This document shows, in pieces, positions 22,140-33,702 of a stretch of 64,000 bases of DNA. Every line of letters starts with the position of its first letter. Position 1 is the first letter of the stretch. Position numbers and translations under genes: made by a program. This DNA is from Lantana camara (taxonomy: Eukaryota > Streptophyta > Magnoliopsida > Lamiales > Verbenaceae). Location of the stretch: positions 92,330,001 to 92,394,000 of the forward strand of contig CM074856.1 in NCBI GenBank assembly GCA_037501455.1, given 5' to 3'. The notes under the pieces were generated by a model. The model worked only from the letters and a program-made list of their open reading frames with translations, searched no databases and was not told the DNA's origin.

Positions 22140-25100
22140 TGTAACACCCGAGCACAAGGTGTCACATCCCCCGCATCGAGACTCGGCCCGAATATGAAAT
22201 GGACGATCCATACCCGAGCCAAATCACGGCGAACGGGGACATACACACACTCTATGCTAGGCGGGACTAACCCTTGAACCATAACAACAGAGTAATTGTA
22301 AATACGGAAGCAATAAATATCCATTACATAAACAATGAGTAAACAAAACCAGAAATAATCCATATACCTTATCAAATGCCGTCACGGCTCAACAAACAAG
22401 TACGCTCCAATAGCAACATTCATATACAATGATCACAAGTGCAAAATGCGAGTGTAAGACCAATAAACAAAAGGGCTAGAAATGAAAGCAAGACCTAAGA
22501 CTCGAAATCCCGCCTAGCTCCCCTGAAACCTGCACAAAACAACTGAAAGCCAAACGGGTTCAGTCCAAAAGGGACTGGTGGGTATAAAAGCAGGGCATAA
22601 TAATATATGACTGTAATTAAACATTCACATGCAAGTTATAATCCCAAATGAGGTTTTTAAAGAATTTCCCAAGTGGGTGAATAGAAATCATCAAAAGGGA
22701 TTATAACGATTCATTTACATTAGGTCAAGGTCATTAGTGGCCCGGCGAGTGGGCGTGCATTATCTCCAACCAACACCTCGTGTAATTCATTAACATTCAT
22801 TAACATTCATTCATTCATTCTTTCTTTCTTTTCATGCATAACATTCTTTCGTGCGCATTCAATAACATTTACACCTTCTTCCTCCGGGTTGGTGGCGGGT
22901 TTGCAAGGCCCATCCACCCATTCATTGACTAAAAGGGGAACATGACTCCCCAGATGGCACTCAGCGTCCATTCCTCGCTAACTCCTAACGAGGTCCGGTT
23001 ACGCCGTTCATTAGTGGGACTAGTGTGAGGGTTTCCCGTCAGCCCATGCCTCCTCGGTTCCCCACTCACACCAAGCCCCTGGGCCCCATTCATTGTGAAC
23101 ATTCATTCATTCTCGCCAAAACATTGGGTAGGATTCATAAAATAAGGGCTTTACGTTTGCAATCATTTACTCGAGAAAAGACTCAATATATATATATATC
23201 GTATTACTTTGGCTTAAAACTTTGCGCATAGGGAGATATATTGGGTCGTTTTATCTAAGTAGAAGAGAAACCCACCTTAAACCAACAAAAGAGAGCACAA
23301 GAGCCTCACTGACCGGCCTCGTCTCCAACGGGATCAAAATCTGTGCAAGAGAGGTGAAGTGAGACTCAATATGACCAAATAAGACGCTCGGCAATGAAAT
23401 GATTATGCTATGAATGCATAAAAGATCATATTATATCATGGAAATGTTCATGTGTACTATTAAGGAATTTAAATCACATAATCAAGTCATTCAATCATTC
23501 GTTCACTTCCATTCAATTCATAAATTCACGTTTCCAATCAATTCAATTCAAGAAATTCAAATAGGAGCCTAGTACGTATTCAATCTTTCACAAAACGCTA
23601 CTACATACATCATATCACATAATGTAACATATTTCCAAAGTTTGAGAACAAGAACAAATCATATGATAAGGGAAATGGGTTACGGGAATCATAAACGCCT
23701 CAAAATGCACATAAACGGCAATGCAATGAATGTCTTATGATATGCATAAGAGAGCAAGTCGTGGCATGGAGATGCATTAAGGCACATAATCAATCATTTC
23801 ATTCATTCTTGGAGCATTGATGACATATTAAATCATAACTTGTAAAATATTCCACGAAAAATCATGAAAATTATAATAAATAAGATAACACATTATAGAA
23901 CATGTTAGTATCTCAAAAAAGTCATAAAAGAGGTGGAGGAAGATCAAACAAACGAAGAAAAATGGAATCGGAGTAAAAAAAACAGGCTGGACAAAATCCA
24001 CCCCCATGGATTTTTCCAAAGGGAAAAATCCACCCCCATGGATCTGGTCCAGTCCCACTGCCTCAAATCCACCCCCGCGGATTTAGGTCAGTGGCGAAAA
24101 AACATACAACAAGCAGGGCAAAACTCATGCCAAACCAAATAAACATCAAACTAACACATATAGGTAAGTTAAGGTAGCAATAATTCATGCATTTCAAGCC
24201 AATTAATGGTCCAAAGTTGCAACAACTCATGCTAGGAAAGAAACTGGAACAAAATCAATCCAAAAGCATACCAAATCAACTCCAAATCTTATGAAACTTG
24301 ATATACAATATATTTCGCATGTTAGGAGCATATTTCATTTAGAGTGCAAAGGATAAATCACACATTAAGGCCATCGAATCCATGCAACAAAACTGGGTCG
24401 CCAAAATCGCACATAAGAGCTCAATTGTTCAATCATGCCTTGATCTAGTACTTAGGGCATGAATTTGGATCTGAAACTTTGGGGAATGCATGCTAACATA
24501 CTAAACTACTAAGGTAATTCATATATATGCAAAATGGTATAATTTAAAGCACATTAGAATGACCAACAAGTTGCAAAACGCAACAGCAACAAGTCTGTCA
24601 TGAAGCATGCATAAAAACAGGCCATGTACTTCGGTTTTGAGGCTTCAAATTGATCCAAATACTTGAAACATGAATGTTAACATATAAAGTAATGAGTGTA
24701 CATCAACTCCATGCAATTTCACACGAAATGGAGACCATTTGATCAAGCAACAACACAATATTTCACACAGCAGTTCGAAAACAGGGGAAGTAGTTTGATC
24801 ATCAAGTTTGGAGCTCCATATCTCATAATTTCATAAAAGGGTCAAGAGATAAAATCCTCCTAACATCATATAATATCAGTTGGGAAAGAAATTGGCCAAG
24901 AAACAAGCTCATATACTCATGTATAAGCAAGAAAATCAGCCACACAAGCAAATATGTCACTAGAACAAAAATCCCTAAAAGTTCATACCAAACTCATAAT
25001 CCAAACCCTAATCAAATCTGATCCAAAACATGTTGTAAGTAGATGAAATCAAGTATAATAGAGTACAGAAGACATAGATATTCATACCTTAAAGATTTGG

Positions 25101-26017
25101 TGAAGGAAGATGGTGATTTGAGCTCAAAATCACAAAAGGGCCAAGGTTTTCTTCTTCTTTCTCCTCTCTCTCTCTCTCGATCAGTTCCAGCTGAGATGGG
25201 AAGTGTTTGGTTCGGTTTTCAGAGCTAAAAGGGTAGGAGAAAGGGTTTAACTCAAGTACACAAGCCATGGTTAAGGTATGGTTAGGTTAGGGAGGTGTTA
25301 AGGGTCCCACCTTGAAGACTAGTCAACCAAAGGAGTTCCTCTTGCACGAGTTGCTCGTTACGGTTGGATTTCGGAGGTCTTAATGATTTCAAAAAGGTAC
25401 GAGGCTTGTTCCATTGTCTCCGAATCGTCGATACGAAGGCAACAGAGGTGTCAGAATTCGAATCCGAATTCCCGAGCTCAAGATATCACGTACGGAACCA
25501 AGGGTGCGCTAATTGCTCGTTAGCCCCCGACTTGGTTCCACAAATCAAATTAAATCCGTAAACACGTCAAATGAATCCGAAAACATAATCCGAGCATATA
25601 AGCATGTTCATAACACACACATTTACGACATATTAAATTTTCATACCAATCCGATATCATTACATATAAGAACGAAGCACAAATAGAACACTCATGCGCA
25701 TGAATGAATTCATATCGTTAATAAATTAATTACTAAAACTTAATTTCCTTTTCAAATAAATTTAAAACCAACTATTAACATATTGAAATTAATTAACGAA
25801 ATTACCGAAATAGTTAAGGTAACATGAAACCTTAATTAAGAAGTTAAACACTAGAGATCAATTAAGATAAAATGAAATCGATTAAAATAGCAATAGCTTA
25901 TATCTTAAATCAAATATAAACATTTATAAACAATTAATCATATAATTAAATAATCAAATTGCGCAATTTATAAACAAATACGTCACATTATTATTACTGA
26001 AAAACTGGGGCGTTACA
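22140..26017 (-). mobile_element. 5' LTR of B
   Basis: A 3878-bp copy of 15136-18998, with about 0.65% substitutions by eye. It has an extra 10 bp in the ATTC run (near 22797) and 5 bp near 22975. The predicted splice donor is conserved on the minus strand near 25087. Its palindrome array is at 23996-24082. Confidence 0.93.
23996..24082. repeat. Palindrome array, 5' LTR of B
   Basis: Units start at 23996, 24028 and 24067, repeating the 32- and 39-bp spacings of the other LTR. Only one substitution is seen between the two arrays. These units contain almost no CpG. Confidence 0.9.
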
Positions 26018-26022
26018 TAATC

Positions 26023-26777
26023 CATCAATCCAAACCCATATCAACACTCATGCTCCAAGTCCATAAATCACAAGTTATATGCATCAATCTTGAGCTTAAT
26101 GATCACAAACATATTTCCAACAACCAATACACAATTTACTCAAACTATAACAAAGCCCTATCTATCACATTTATTCAAGAAAATCATGAAATCTCCAAAA
26201 ATACCTCAAATGTAAGAAATGGAAGCTAGGATGAAGATATGATGTTGATGATGCTCCAAAGATCACAAAACCCACAATTATGATGCTTGAATGATAAAAT
26301 CTCCCTCTTATCCAAGAAGGGTTTGTCTCGGTTGAGCAAGGAAGCAAGAACAAAGGATGAAATATTTTGGTATGAAATGGGAAGCCAAGGTACGTGAATG
26401 CTGCTTTGAAAAAGGGAAGAGATGGCCAATTTGCAATTAAATCCCTTCACTTAGTAAGTTATGCAATTAAGTCCAACTCCAATATTAAATGACCAATTAG
26501 GTCCAATGCAATTAGATCCCAAATTCATGAAAATGAGAAATTAAGGCCATAAAAGAATTAAATCACATTCGGGAAAATAATTCACATTGCAATCACGTTC
26601 AATTTATCCGATAAATATGATATGATATGAATTTTCAATAAAATATCAAGAATATAATTTTATAAAATTATGTCATGCTATGGAAAATTAAAGAAATGAA
26701 CAATTAATAATTAAAAGCTAACTCTCAAACGCACACGTGTCGATCATACCTGAAATGCCGAAAGCTGGGGCGTTACA
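26023..26777 (-). mobile_element. 5' LTR of A, part 2 (U3 side)
   Basis: Continues A's LTR after B and its TSD copy (26018-26022), colinear with 7737-8491. The predicted splice donor is on the minus strand at 26204-26203 (GAG|GTATTT). Transcription of A would have to start here and cross B, so B probably silenced A. Confidence 0.92.
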
Positions 26778-26782
26778 GATTT

Positions 26783-27300
26783 AAATGCTCGTGTGCTAAT
26801 TATTTAGAAATAATAACTTGTGTGGTTGAATTCATAATTTCCTAAAGTTTAATTAGACTTATTAATTAACATTCTTTAATTGTGGGGGTTAAAATGCGAT
26901 TAACTAAACTTTGAGGCTTAAATGTAATTTTTCATAAAAATTGAAGAATATAGTTGTTGGCTTCCTTCTTCATTTCTTATTTGTAGCGTACAACTCATTC
27001 TTCCAAGAATTGGGGTTCCTCTTTTCTTCACCGAATCCAACTTGCGAGTAGTCGAAATCGAAGTATTTGGAACCAAGAACACAATCGTAAGCTCATAATC
27101 GAAATCCAATAAGAAAAGAAAGAGAACGGAGCTCCGAAAATTGCTGATTTTCACCTTTTTTTTCCAGTGACTTTCGGCAGCTCTCCAGTGACTCTCCGAC
27201 AGCGAACTCCGGCGGAGCTTGGGTGGGTTTGGTGTGCCTCCTCATGGCGAACAACATGGTGGTGACGGACTCCTAGATGGAATATGAACAACTTATACAA
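26783..27300 (+). mobile_element. Possible old LTR fragment X (right part)
   Basis: Continues after A's TSD. AT-rich text such as GGGGGTTAAAATGCGATTAA and GGCTTAAATGTAATTTTTC recalls the U3 of plant gypsy LTRs and loosely matches LTR J (63400-63660). It ends in a GC-richer part (27165-27270). No host gene was recognised. Confidence 0.3.
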
Positions 27301-27635
27301 TAAGTGATCGTCTTACCAAAGCAAGTGTAGTTCATTTATTGATTCTCACATGCCTCCATGTGCCACTTTTGTAACCCCAATATAAGTCGTAATTCAGCTG
27401 TCTTGAGCGACATCATTTTTTAACTTATACCTAAGATTACCTAGTAAGCTCACAGAAGACATCAATGGAATTTCAAATCAAAGGAATAATTAATAAATCA
27501 TTCAGCTATGAGATATTTTCTAATCTGGAAGTCTCTACATCTAGAAGTAGTGACGACCTTTCCCATTTAGGAATCTTCTCACGTGGGACACCTATAGTGC
27601 TTGAAGCGGCGAGCTACCACATTCCCCGCATCTAG
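27301..27635. other. Unassigned intergenic sequence
   Basis: About 335 bp between fragment X and element H without similarity to any other part of the window and without a convincing frame. It may be original target DNA or a decayed repeat. Confidence 0.4.
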
Positions 27636-28380
27636 AGTAACTTCCCGCTCATCCGACCGTGCAGGTACGCCCGTAACGAGAATGTTATTTATGCTTTTAA
27701 TTTATTTAATTATGGGATTATATGTTTATTAAATTGTTTATGTGCTTATTTGAATACTTATATGAATTAATTGTTGAGTTTAATACGAACTTGAACATTT
27801 TGCCCCTGTTCTTGATCCGTTTAACCCCGTATTTGTTCTCAATTTTGTGACTACGTGATATGCATGAATTATATGTGTTATGAACTTGTTTACATGCTCG
27901 TTTTATGTTTTTGAGTTCGTTTGATACGGTTCTTGAACCGTTTTACTCGTTAGGTTCTCGAAGGCCTAACACGTTTTAGCGCGCCTTGGGTTCCGAAAGA
28001 CGTAACTTGAGCTCGAGAATTCGAATTCGAATTCCGAAAGTAACGCTGGATTCGCAACGAAAATTAGGAGCTTATGAACCTAGCCTTATTTTTATAAGCC
28101 CATTTGAGCCTCCGAAATTTGCCTGAACCGAGCCTCTCGCGTAGAACTGCCACTTTTTACCGTTTTACCCGTATCCGAACCGTTTTACTCCGTTTGACCC
28201 GTTTCTTGAACCCATATTTTCCCAAATCACTCACCTACCCCACTTACCTATTTTGGACTCAAAGACCAAGAGAAGTGAAAGAATCAGCTGAAAAGAGTAG
28301 AAGGAGGAAGAAACCCGTAAATATTCACCTCATGCCATTTTTAAGCTCTTAACTTCTTCGATTCTTCTCCGATTCAAGAG

Positions 28381-28382
28381 GT
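28381..28382 (+). promoter_or_regulatory. Predicted splice donor in LTR of H
   Basis: Reads CAAGAG|GTAAGCA, a strong plant 5' splice site, after a short leader. F1 (47942), F2 (59183), H LTR2 (34457) and, on the minus strand, D (51888-51887) have nearly the same site. With the acceptor at 31061-31062 it defines an intron of about 2.68 kb. Confidence 0.65.
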
Positions 28383-28865
28383 AAGCACATATTCTTATTC
28401 TACATTCCCTTGTGGTTATATTAAGCTATGATTTACATATTTTCATTCAGATTTGAGTAGGTTTTGGAGCATGAACATGAATAGTAAGGGTTAGCATTTA
28501 ATTCTTGAATCCTTGTACTAGCTTGTGTTTTCTTGAGTTTTGATGCATGTTTCTTGATCAGTTAAGCTTCCTTGCTCCATTTTTTACACCTATTTCATAT
28601 TAGATGAGGTATGAATGAAGCACCATTCATGAATCTAGAGAAATGAATAGGAATTGGGTTAAAAACCTGAAGAACAAATCTGCTCCTTGAAATCTTGTTG
28701 TTGTGACTGAAATGGATCTCTTTGGCTACTTTTTTGGCCCGTTTTTCTTGTATTTCTTGCCTAGAATTATGTGTATTACATGCCCCTATATTTTTGTATG
28801 CTTCCTTGCCCTGTTTGCTTCGAGTTTCAGCTGGAAGACTAAGGAGGAACAGCCCAGGCGCAGCA

Positions 28866-28990
28866 GCGAACGGGCGTTCGCCCGGTGTGAAGAAAGGGAT
28901 TGAATGGTCGTTCATGCATGGCAGTTTCTTCTGTGCTGATGCATGGCCATTCAGGGCTTAAGGAAGAGGGGACTGAACGGCGCAGGCCAA
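28866..28990. repeat. Paired palindrome array, 5' LTR of H
   Basis: Dyads are centred at about 28873.5 (GCGAACGGGCGTTCGC), 28907.5 (TGAATGGTCGTTCA), 28946.5 (ATGGCCAT) and 28980.5 (truncated). The spacings are 34, 39 and 34 bp. The last unit has lost its right half by a short deletion relative to LTR2. Confidence 0.85.
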
Positions 28991-30858
28991 GAAGCTGCTA
29001 CAACGATAATATTTGTTCCGGAGGCATGCACGCGATCCTTCGCTCATTTTATTGAACCTATGTGTTGTTCTTGCTATGTTTATGCTTTTATATGTTTTCT
29101 CCTACCCCAATTACGATCCTAACATGTTAATAAGTTTTTATATAATATGTTTTGATGCTTATTTTAATTTTATGGATTTATTTGCTAAGTATAAATGTGA
29201 TTTGAATACATAACCGTTTAAGTGCAACGTGTGATATATTCTTGCATATCTTGCCTTGTATATGTAATTTAAACTTATATATGCATGAGGTATGATATAT
29301 TTTGATATAATATATGTTTATTTAATGTGTTATGTGTTGTTTTATGTGTCGGTTATGTGATTTCGATCTTTGTATACGCGTATGAACTTATATGCTCTAT
29401 AGGCTAACTCTTGTTACTTCCTCGTATCCGTTGCCTTCCTTTTGTGTTTTAACCTCATGTATGCTTATGATATACTATAATATGATGTATTATGATTTCA
29501 TTGGACGTTATATGAGTTTAATAATTGTGTCTTTGATATGATAGTATGTTAATTGCTCCAATATGCCTAAGTTTGAATGAATGTGACGTGCATTGCATCC
29601 CTACATGTGTTTTTAGCCGGCATAGGACTTACGTATATATATATGTACTTAGATACGTGTTACATATTTTATGGGAATTGGCTCGTTTGTTATGAAACCA
29701 TTTGAAAAATGCTTTTATATATACTTAAGCGATATTTTCATTTATTTGATTTGAAAAGGGTTGGTGTGTGTGTTTCGAACCAGCGAGATCTGGGTTTGAA
29801 AAATAAGTCTTTGAATATGAACTTTGAACTGGGCTCGGAGAAGTGGTATGGTAACTCGGGTCGACCGTGGGGTTGCCGAGCTCTCCTATCAACACAACTC
29901 CACCTTTGAGAGACTTAGCCTAACCTCGGGAGGTCGAGGGGAAGACAGGTTTTCTTGAGCCGATGGTAACCCCGTCAAAGAAGCGGGTAGGATCCCCCAA
30001 CTCAATTCTTTGAACTTTGAATCAGGGTTGAGAGGACGTCCTCTCATCCCCAAACGGGGAAGGTTGGATTGACTTTGAACTTTGTATTTATTTATGAATT
30101 TTGATTATGAATATGAAGTAGGTTGGTTGGAAACTCTGAGTTAGTATGATTTTGATTATGATTATGGTTTGTAAAACAGGAGTGGACTTCTAATTTCTAA
30201 AATTGATTAATTTTGGCCTTCTTCCTTATATATAGTATAGCGTGCTAAAATGTTTTAGCTTGCAAAAACCACGCGTCGATTCTCGAACTTTCTTATTTTG
30301 ATATGCTCTGCTCTTATGTATATGTATGTGTGAGTGTGTTAGCCCCCTCACCAGTCTTTAGGACTGACTCCTCCTTGTTGTTTTCTTTTCCCCCTTGTTC
30401 TTTGAGTTACAAGTATAGGTGTCGGTTCGTGCTAGGCGGCGGTCTTTCTTTTGAGTTGTTCGAGTCTTGTAGTAGAGTCTTTGCATACCTTGCATCTTTA
30501 CTTTTTTGTATTGGTACTATATATAAATATGTATAAGAATATGATTTCGAATTCGAATTGGGTACTTATATGATTTATTTGGCACGGGGTGGGCATGTCA
30601 TGTATAATTTGACATGTTATACTCTGAGTATGTATGTATGTGTATCAGTATATTTGAGATCTTGTTGCTTCTGCCTTTGATTTTGATTATTTTACGCACT
30701 CTGTATTAGGGTCTGAACCGCTTAGTCTAGGTTAGATTTTGTTTGTCTCCCAGTTCGCTGTATCTTGGTGCATGTGTGGAGTTCCCATTTCGCTACACGT
30801 GTCGGCCTATGGTGCTGGGGATGTAGTGCCCTTCACTCTGGGGTGCTACATCCTAAAG

Positions 30859-30893
30859 TGGTAACAGAGTTCTTAGTTGCAAAACCAGAGCTC
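30859..30893 (+). promoter_or_regulatory. Primer-binding site of H with GCAA hairpin
   Basis: TGGTAACAGAGT at 30859-30870 differs at two positions from the tRNA-iMet complement. The overlapping hairpin pairs GAGTTC (30867-30872) with GAGCTC (30888-30893) and GTT with AAC around GCAA. Confidence 0.75.
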
Positions 30894-31063
30894 TAGTGTC
30901 GTGTTGGGTCTGTGTAGGTCGTTCGGCTTAGGATTATGTATTTGTTTGCATTCACTTTCACTTTTATGTGAATTATTTGTTATAATTTGTATTAATTGTT
31001 CACATGAACATGCACTAAACCCCCCATGCATCGATATTTTTGGAATTGTTTTCTTATCTCAGG

Positions 31064-31486
31064 ATGGCATCTCAAAATCAACATGTATCATCTAAAGAAG
31101 GACAAAAGAAGCAAGTATCTTCAGTCTATAAGAAGTTTAGAGGTTTCGACCCGCCGAAGTCTGGAGGAGATGATGTCGAGGCTGAGGAATGGTTATCCGA
31201 GATAATATGGTTTTGGGAGAATTATCCGAAGACATCACAAGATAAGGTGAAGTATACTTCCCGTTTACTCCAAGATCGAGCTTCAAAATGGTTCAAGGAA
31301 GTGAGATCGAAATTGGAAGAGTCCGGAGAAGAGTTTACTTGGGAAAGATTCATCCGAGAATTTTACAATAAATATATTCCTCCAGGTGGGATGGTTAGAA
31401 GACTTCAAGAATTCTTGGGTCTTGAGCAAGAATTAAAGATGATGGATGATCTCATATGGGAACTTGAGAAATTGGGAGCTGATTAA
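31064..31486 (+). pseudogene. Gag N-terminal fragment of element H
   Basis: 140 codons from the ATG at 31064, which follows the predicted acceptor TTATCTCAG|G by one base. Core gag motifs are RFRGFDPPKSGG-like text, AEEWLSEI, CTRLL-like YTSRLLQDRASKWF, and WERFIREFYNKYIPPGGMVRRLQEF, aligned with the gag of A and C. A stop at 31484-31486 and frame changes end it early. The remaining gag similarity (NYIQGRTDEIL, STVHTWSEEVRRA) continues to about 31620 in another frame. Confidence 0.85.
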
Positions 31487-33666
31487 GATTGCCCTAAAGT
31501 CCGAAATTATATACAAGGTCGTACAGATGAAATTCTACAAACTTTCCAAGCTTCAACGGTGCATACGTGGTCCGAGGAAGTTAGAAGGGCGGTTCAAATA
31601 GAGATGGATAACCAACGATTGTAGTCTCACACCTCTTATGTGGAACAAGGACCGAGTTCAAGTTCAAGCAAGAGACCCGTATCACAAGAGAAACCTCAAG
31701 AATTTCAAGATGTCAACGACACCAAGAAGAAAAAGTTTTGACTACTGAAGATGGATTCAATGATTTCCCCACCAGAAATAATTCAATGCTCGTATTGCCA
31801 AGACCCAAATCATATGGAAGAAATTTATCTAAAGAAGTCGAGTAGATACTTCAAGTGCAGAGAATCGGGACATTTAGTGAATGGTTACCCAAGATTCCGA
31901 GTCAAGTCCGAGATGATGCAAGTGAAGGTAAAGAATTTGACGTCGAGTTCGACACTACCGCCATGGTGAAAGGTACAATAAGCATTCATGGCATCTCATA
32001 CATGCATATTTAATCTCGGGAAAACCCACTTGTTTGCTTTTCTCTCGTTTCGTTGTTTCTTGGTGCTTGTTGTTGTTGTGTTTGTTGCTTTCTTTTGTGG
32101 GAACTCTCTTCTTGGAGAGAGTTTAGAAGGTTGAGTGCCCGAAAGTGTTTGGTGAGTTGTAAGGGTTGAGGTTGCCCGGTGGACTTCTTGAAGATGCCTT
32201 GTTAAGTTACGGAGCTACTTTAGGTATGGGTTGGTTGTTCGAGCATCGTATGGTGTTGGTGGTTGCTTTTAGGGGGTCCTTTTAGGGCTCAACGATATTT
32301 TCGGGTAATAGATTGAAGGCTAGTCCATTTATATCCTTCATAGAAGCAGTTGGTTATTTTGGGACAGTGCGACAAGCTACATGGCTTACTTTTAGGTTAA
32401 CTGAGGGATTGAGCCAAGCTTGAGGAGACGAAGATCGTAGAAGACTTTCTTGTTGTTTCTTTGAAGGTTGGAATTCGTTACCACCTAATAGGGACATTGA
32501 GGTTGCTATGATCTTTATCCCGGAATTGAATCTTGTCGAAGACCCCCTACCGGATGGCTATAGCTTGGTTGTTGGAGTTCAAGACATAGTTCGATGAGCT
32601 CTTAGAAGGTGGTTTCATCCGTTCGAGTACTTCTTTGAGGAGTGCTTTAGTCCTATCTAATGAAGAAGAAGGGACTTAAGATGGATATAAGCTACCGTGA
32701 GCTGCACGGGTTAACTGTGGAAGATAAATACCCCTTTGCTCGCTTCGAGAGTTGTTCGTTCTTCTTCAGAGTTTCGTGGGTGGCGCCAAGTGTGGTTTCT
32801 ACAAGGGTATTATCGACTATGTGTTCGAGTGGAAGAACCGAGAATTACCTCAGAGAAAAGTCTCTAGTGTTATCGGGATTCAACTGGAGATTCGTCTTTC
32901 TTTAGGCGGCCATCCTATGATATGAATGACAAGGAAGAGGCATGGTTTGAGTGGGAAGAGGTGTTTGAAGAGAGTTGCCTTCGGTACTGACTTTGTCTAC
33001 CCGAGGGTACTCAAAACTACTCTATTGCAATCGAGGAACTAAGGAAGGCATTGGTTGCGTGTGACTTTCGGACGAGTGTGTTTCACACCTCTAGAAGTGC
33101 AAGGTCACAAGTATTATCCCACTCATGGTTCGAGTTTGTTCAAGGACTTGAAGAACCGGTAACGATGTATTGGCATGAGAAAAGATATTGCGAATTTTGT
33201 GTAGCGATGTCTAACGTGCTATCGGCTGAAGACCGAACATCAAGAATCGGTAAATTTCTCCAACCACTTTCGAATTCTATTTGTAAGTGAGAGCAAACGG
33301 CCGAGGACTTTATGTCCGGTTTGTTAAGACTAAGGAGATTTCAATGAGAATTGAGGGGTTGCTCGGTTAAACGAGTTGGCCTATTTTCTCATGGCTTTGT
33401 TGTTCGGCAAGAGTCGAGAGCTTCTTAGTTCGGAGAGAAGACCCCTGGAGTTAAAGTGAGAGATTGAGACTTCTTGGAAGCATCTCTTGCAAGGGGTTCA
33501 CTTGGATTCGGCAAGTGTCACCGAGTTACCGGGTTATGAGAAATCTCCCTTATTCTTTAATTAAGAAAGTGATATCCCGAGGAATCTTCAGCTCACTTGG
33601 ATCCGAGTGGTGCAGCGGAAGTGTGGAGTTGAGTTCGTTTCCAGAGTTGTTCAAGACCCTACCTTA
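31487..33666 (+). pseudogene. Collapsed gag-pol remnant of element H
   Basis: Short pieces of the Ty3/gypsy order survive: decayed zinc knuckles (CSYCQDPNHMEEIY and FKCRESGHLVNGY, each with its last Cys as Tyr) at about 31784-31893, the protease entry GTISIHGISYMHI near 31970-32010, RT pieces (PYRMA near 32546, then YRELHGLTVEDKYPFARFE at 32690-32750), an integrase core trace (DFMSGL near 33310) and chromodomain end FPELF near 33640. Most of pol is missing; the whole internal domain is only 2852 bp against 4.8 kb in A and C. F1 and F2 share the same collapse. Confidence 0.75.
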
Positions 33667-33702
33667 GGACCTGAGGATAGGTCCTTTTGAAGGAGGGAAG
33701 TT
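33667..33702 (+). promoter_or_regulatory. PPT of H with adjoining hairpin
   Basis: GGACCTGAGGATAGGTCC at 33667-33684 forms a 6-7 bp stem. It is followed directly by the polypurine tract 33685-33702 (core GAAGGAGGGAAG) and LTR2 at 33703. Confidence 0.85.

Larger units (their letters stand above)
15136..26017 (-). mobile_element. Non-autonomous element B nested in A's 5' LTR
   Basis: Bounded by TAATC at 15131-15135 and 26018-26022, and by LTR ends TGTAACACCC...GGGGCGTTACA. LTRs are 15136-18998 (3863 bp) and 22140-26017 (3878 bp), differing by about two dozen substitutions and 10- and 5-bp indels. The 3141-bp internal region has a PBS, PPT and hairpins but no gag or pol, like a large retrotransposon derivative. 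It must be moved by proteins of another element. It is clearly younger than A, in which it sits. Confidence 0.93.
5921..26777 (-). mobile_element. Ty3/gypsy chromovirus element A (complete, mutated, with nested B)
   Basis: Both LTR ends are TGTAGCACCC...GGGCGTTACA, and the element is bounded by the direct repeat GATTT at 5916-5920 and 26778-26782. Order on the minus strand: 5' LTR (26777 to 13320, split by element B), PBS, gag, zinc knuckles, protease, RT, RNase H, integrase, chromodomain, PPT, 3' LTR (8491 to 5921). Both LTRs are 2571 bp once B is removed, with about 42 substitutions counted by eye (about 1.6%). The internal domain is 4828 bp. Three nonsense codons, one additional gag stop and one frameshift make it non-autonomous now. 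Domain order, tRNA-Met primer and chromodomain fit the Tekay/Del lineage. Confidence 0.92.
27636..30850 (+). mobile_element. 5' LTR of element H
   Basis: About 3215 bp ending GGGGTGCTACA. Its start aligns with LTR2 (33703) but has AG in place of TG, so the first base has mutated and no TSD can be assigned. It contains a clear splice donor (28381), a palindrome array, and the U5 boxes CTAGGCGGCGG and GGGGATGTAGTG. Compared with LTR2 it lacks about 190 bp near 29601, and substitutions are frequent, so H is old. Confidence 0.88.

Noticed and set aside
26918..27154. 78-codon frame as a host gene exon
   Set aside because: No recognisable domain or splice context, in presumed old LTR sequence.
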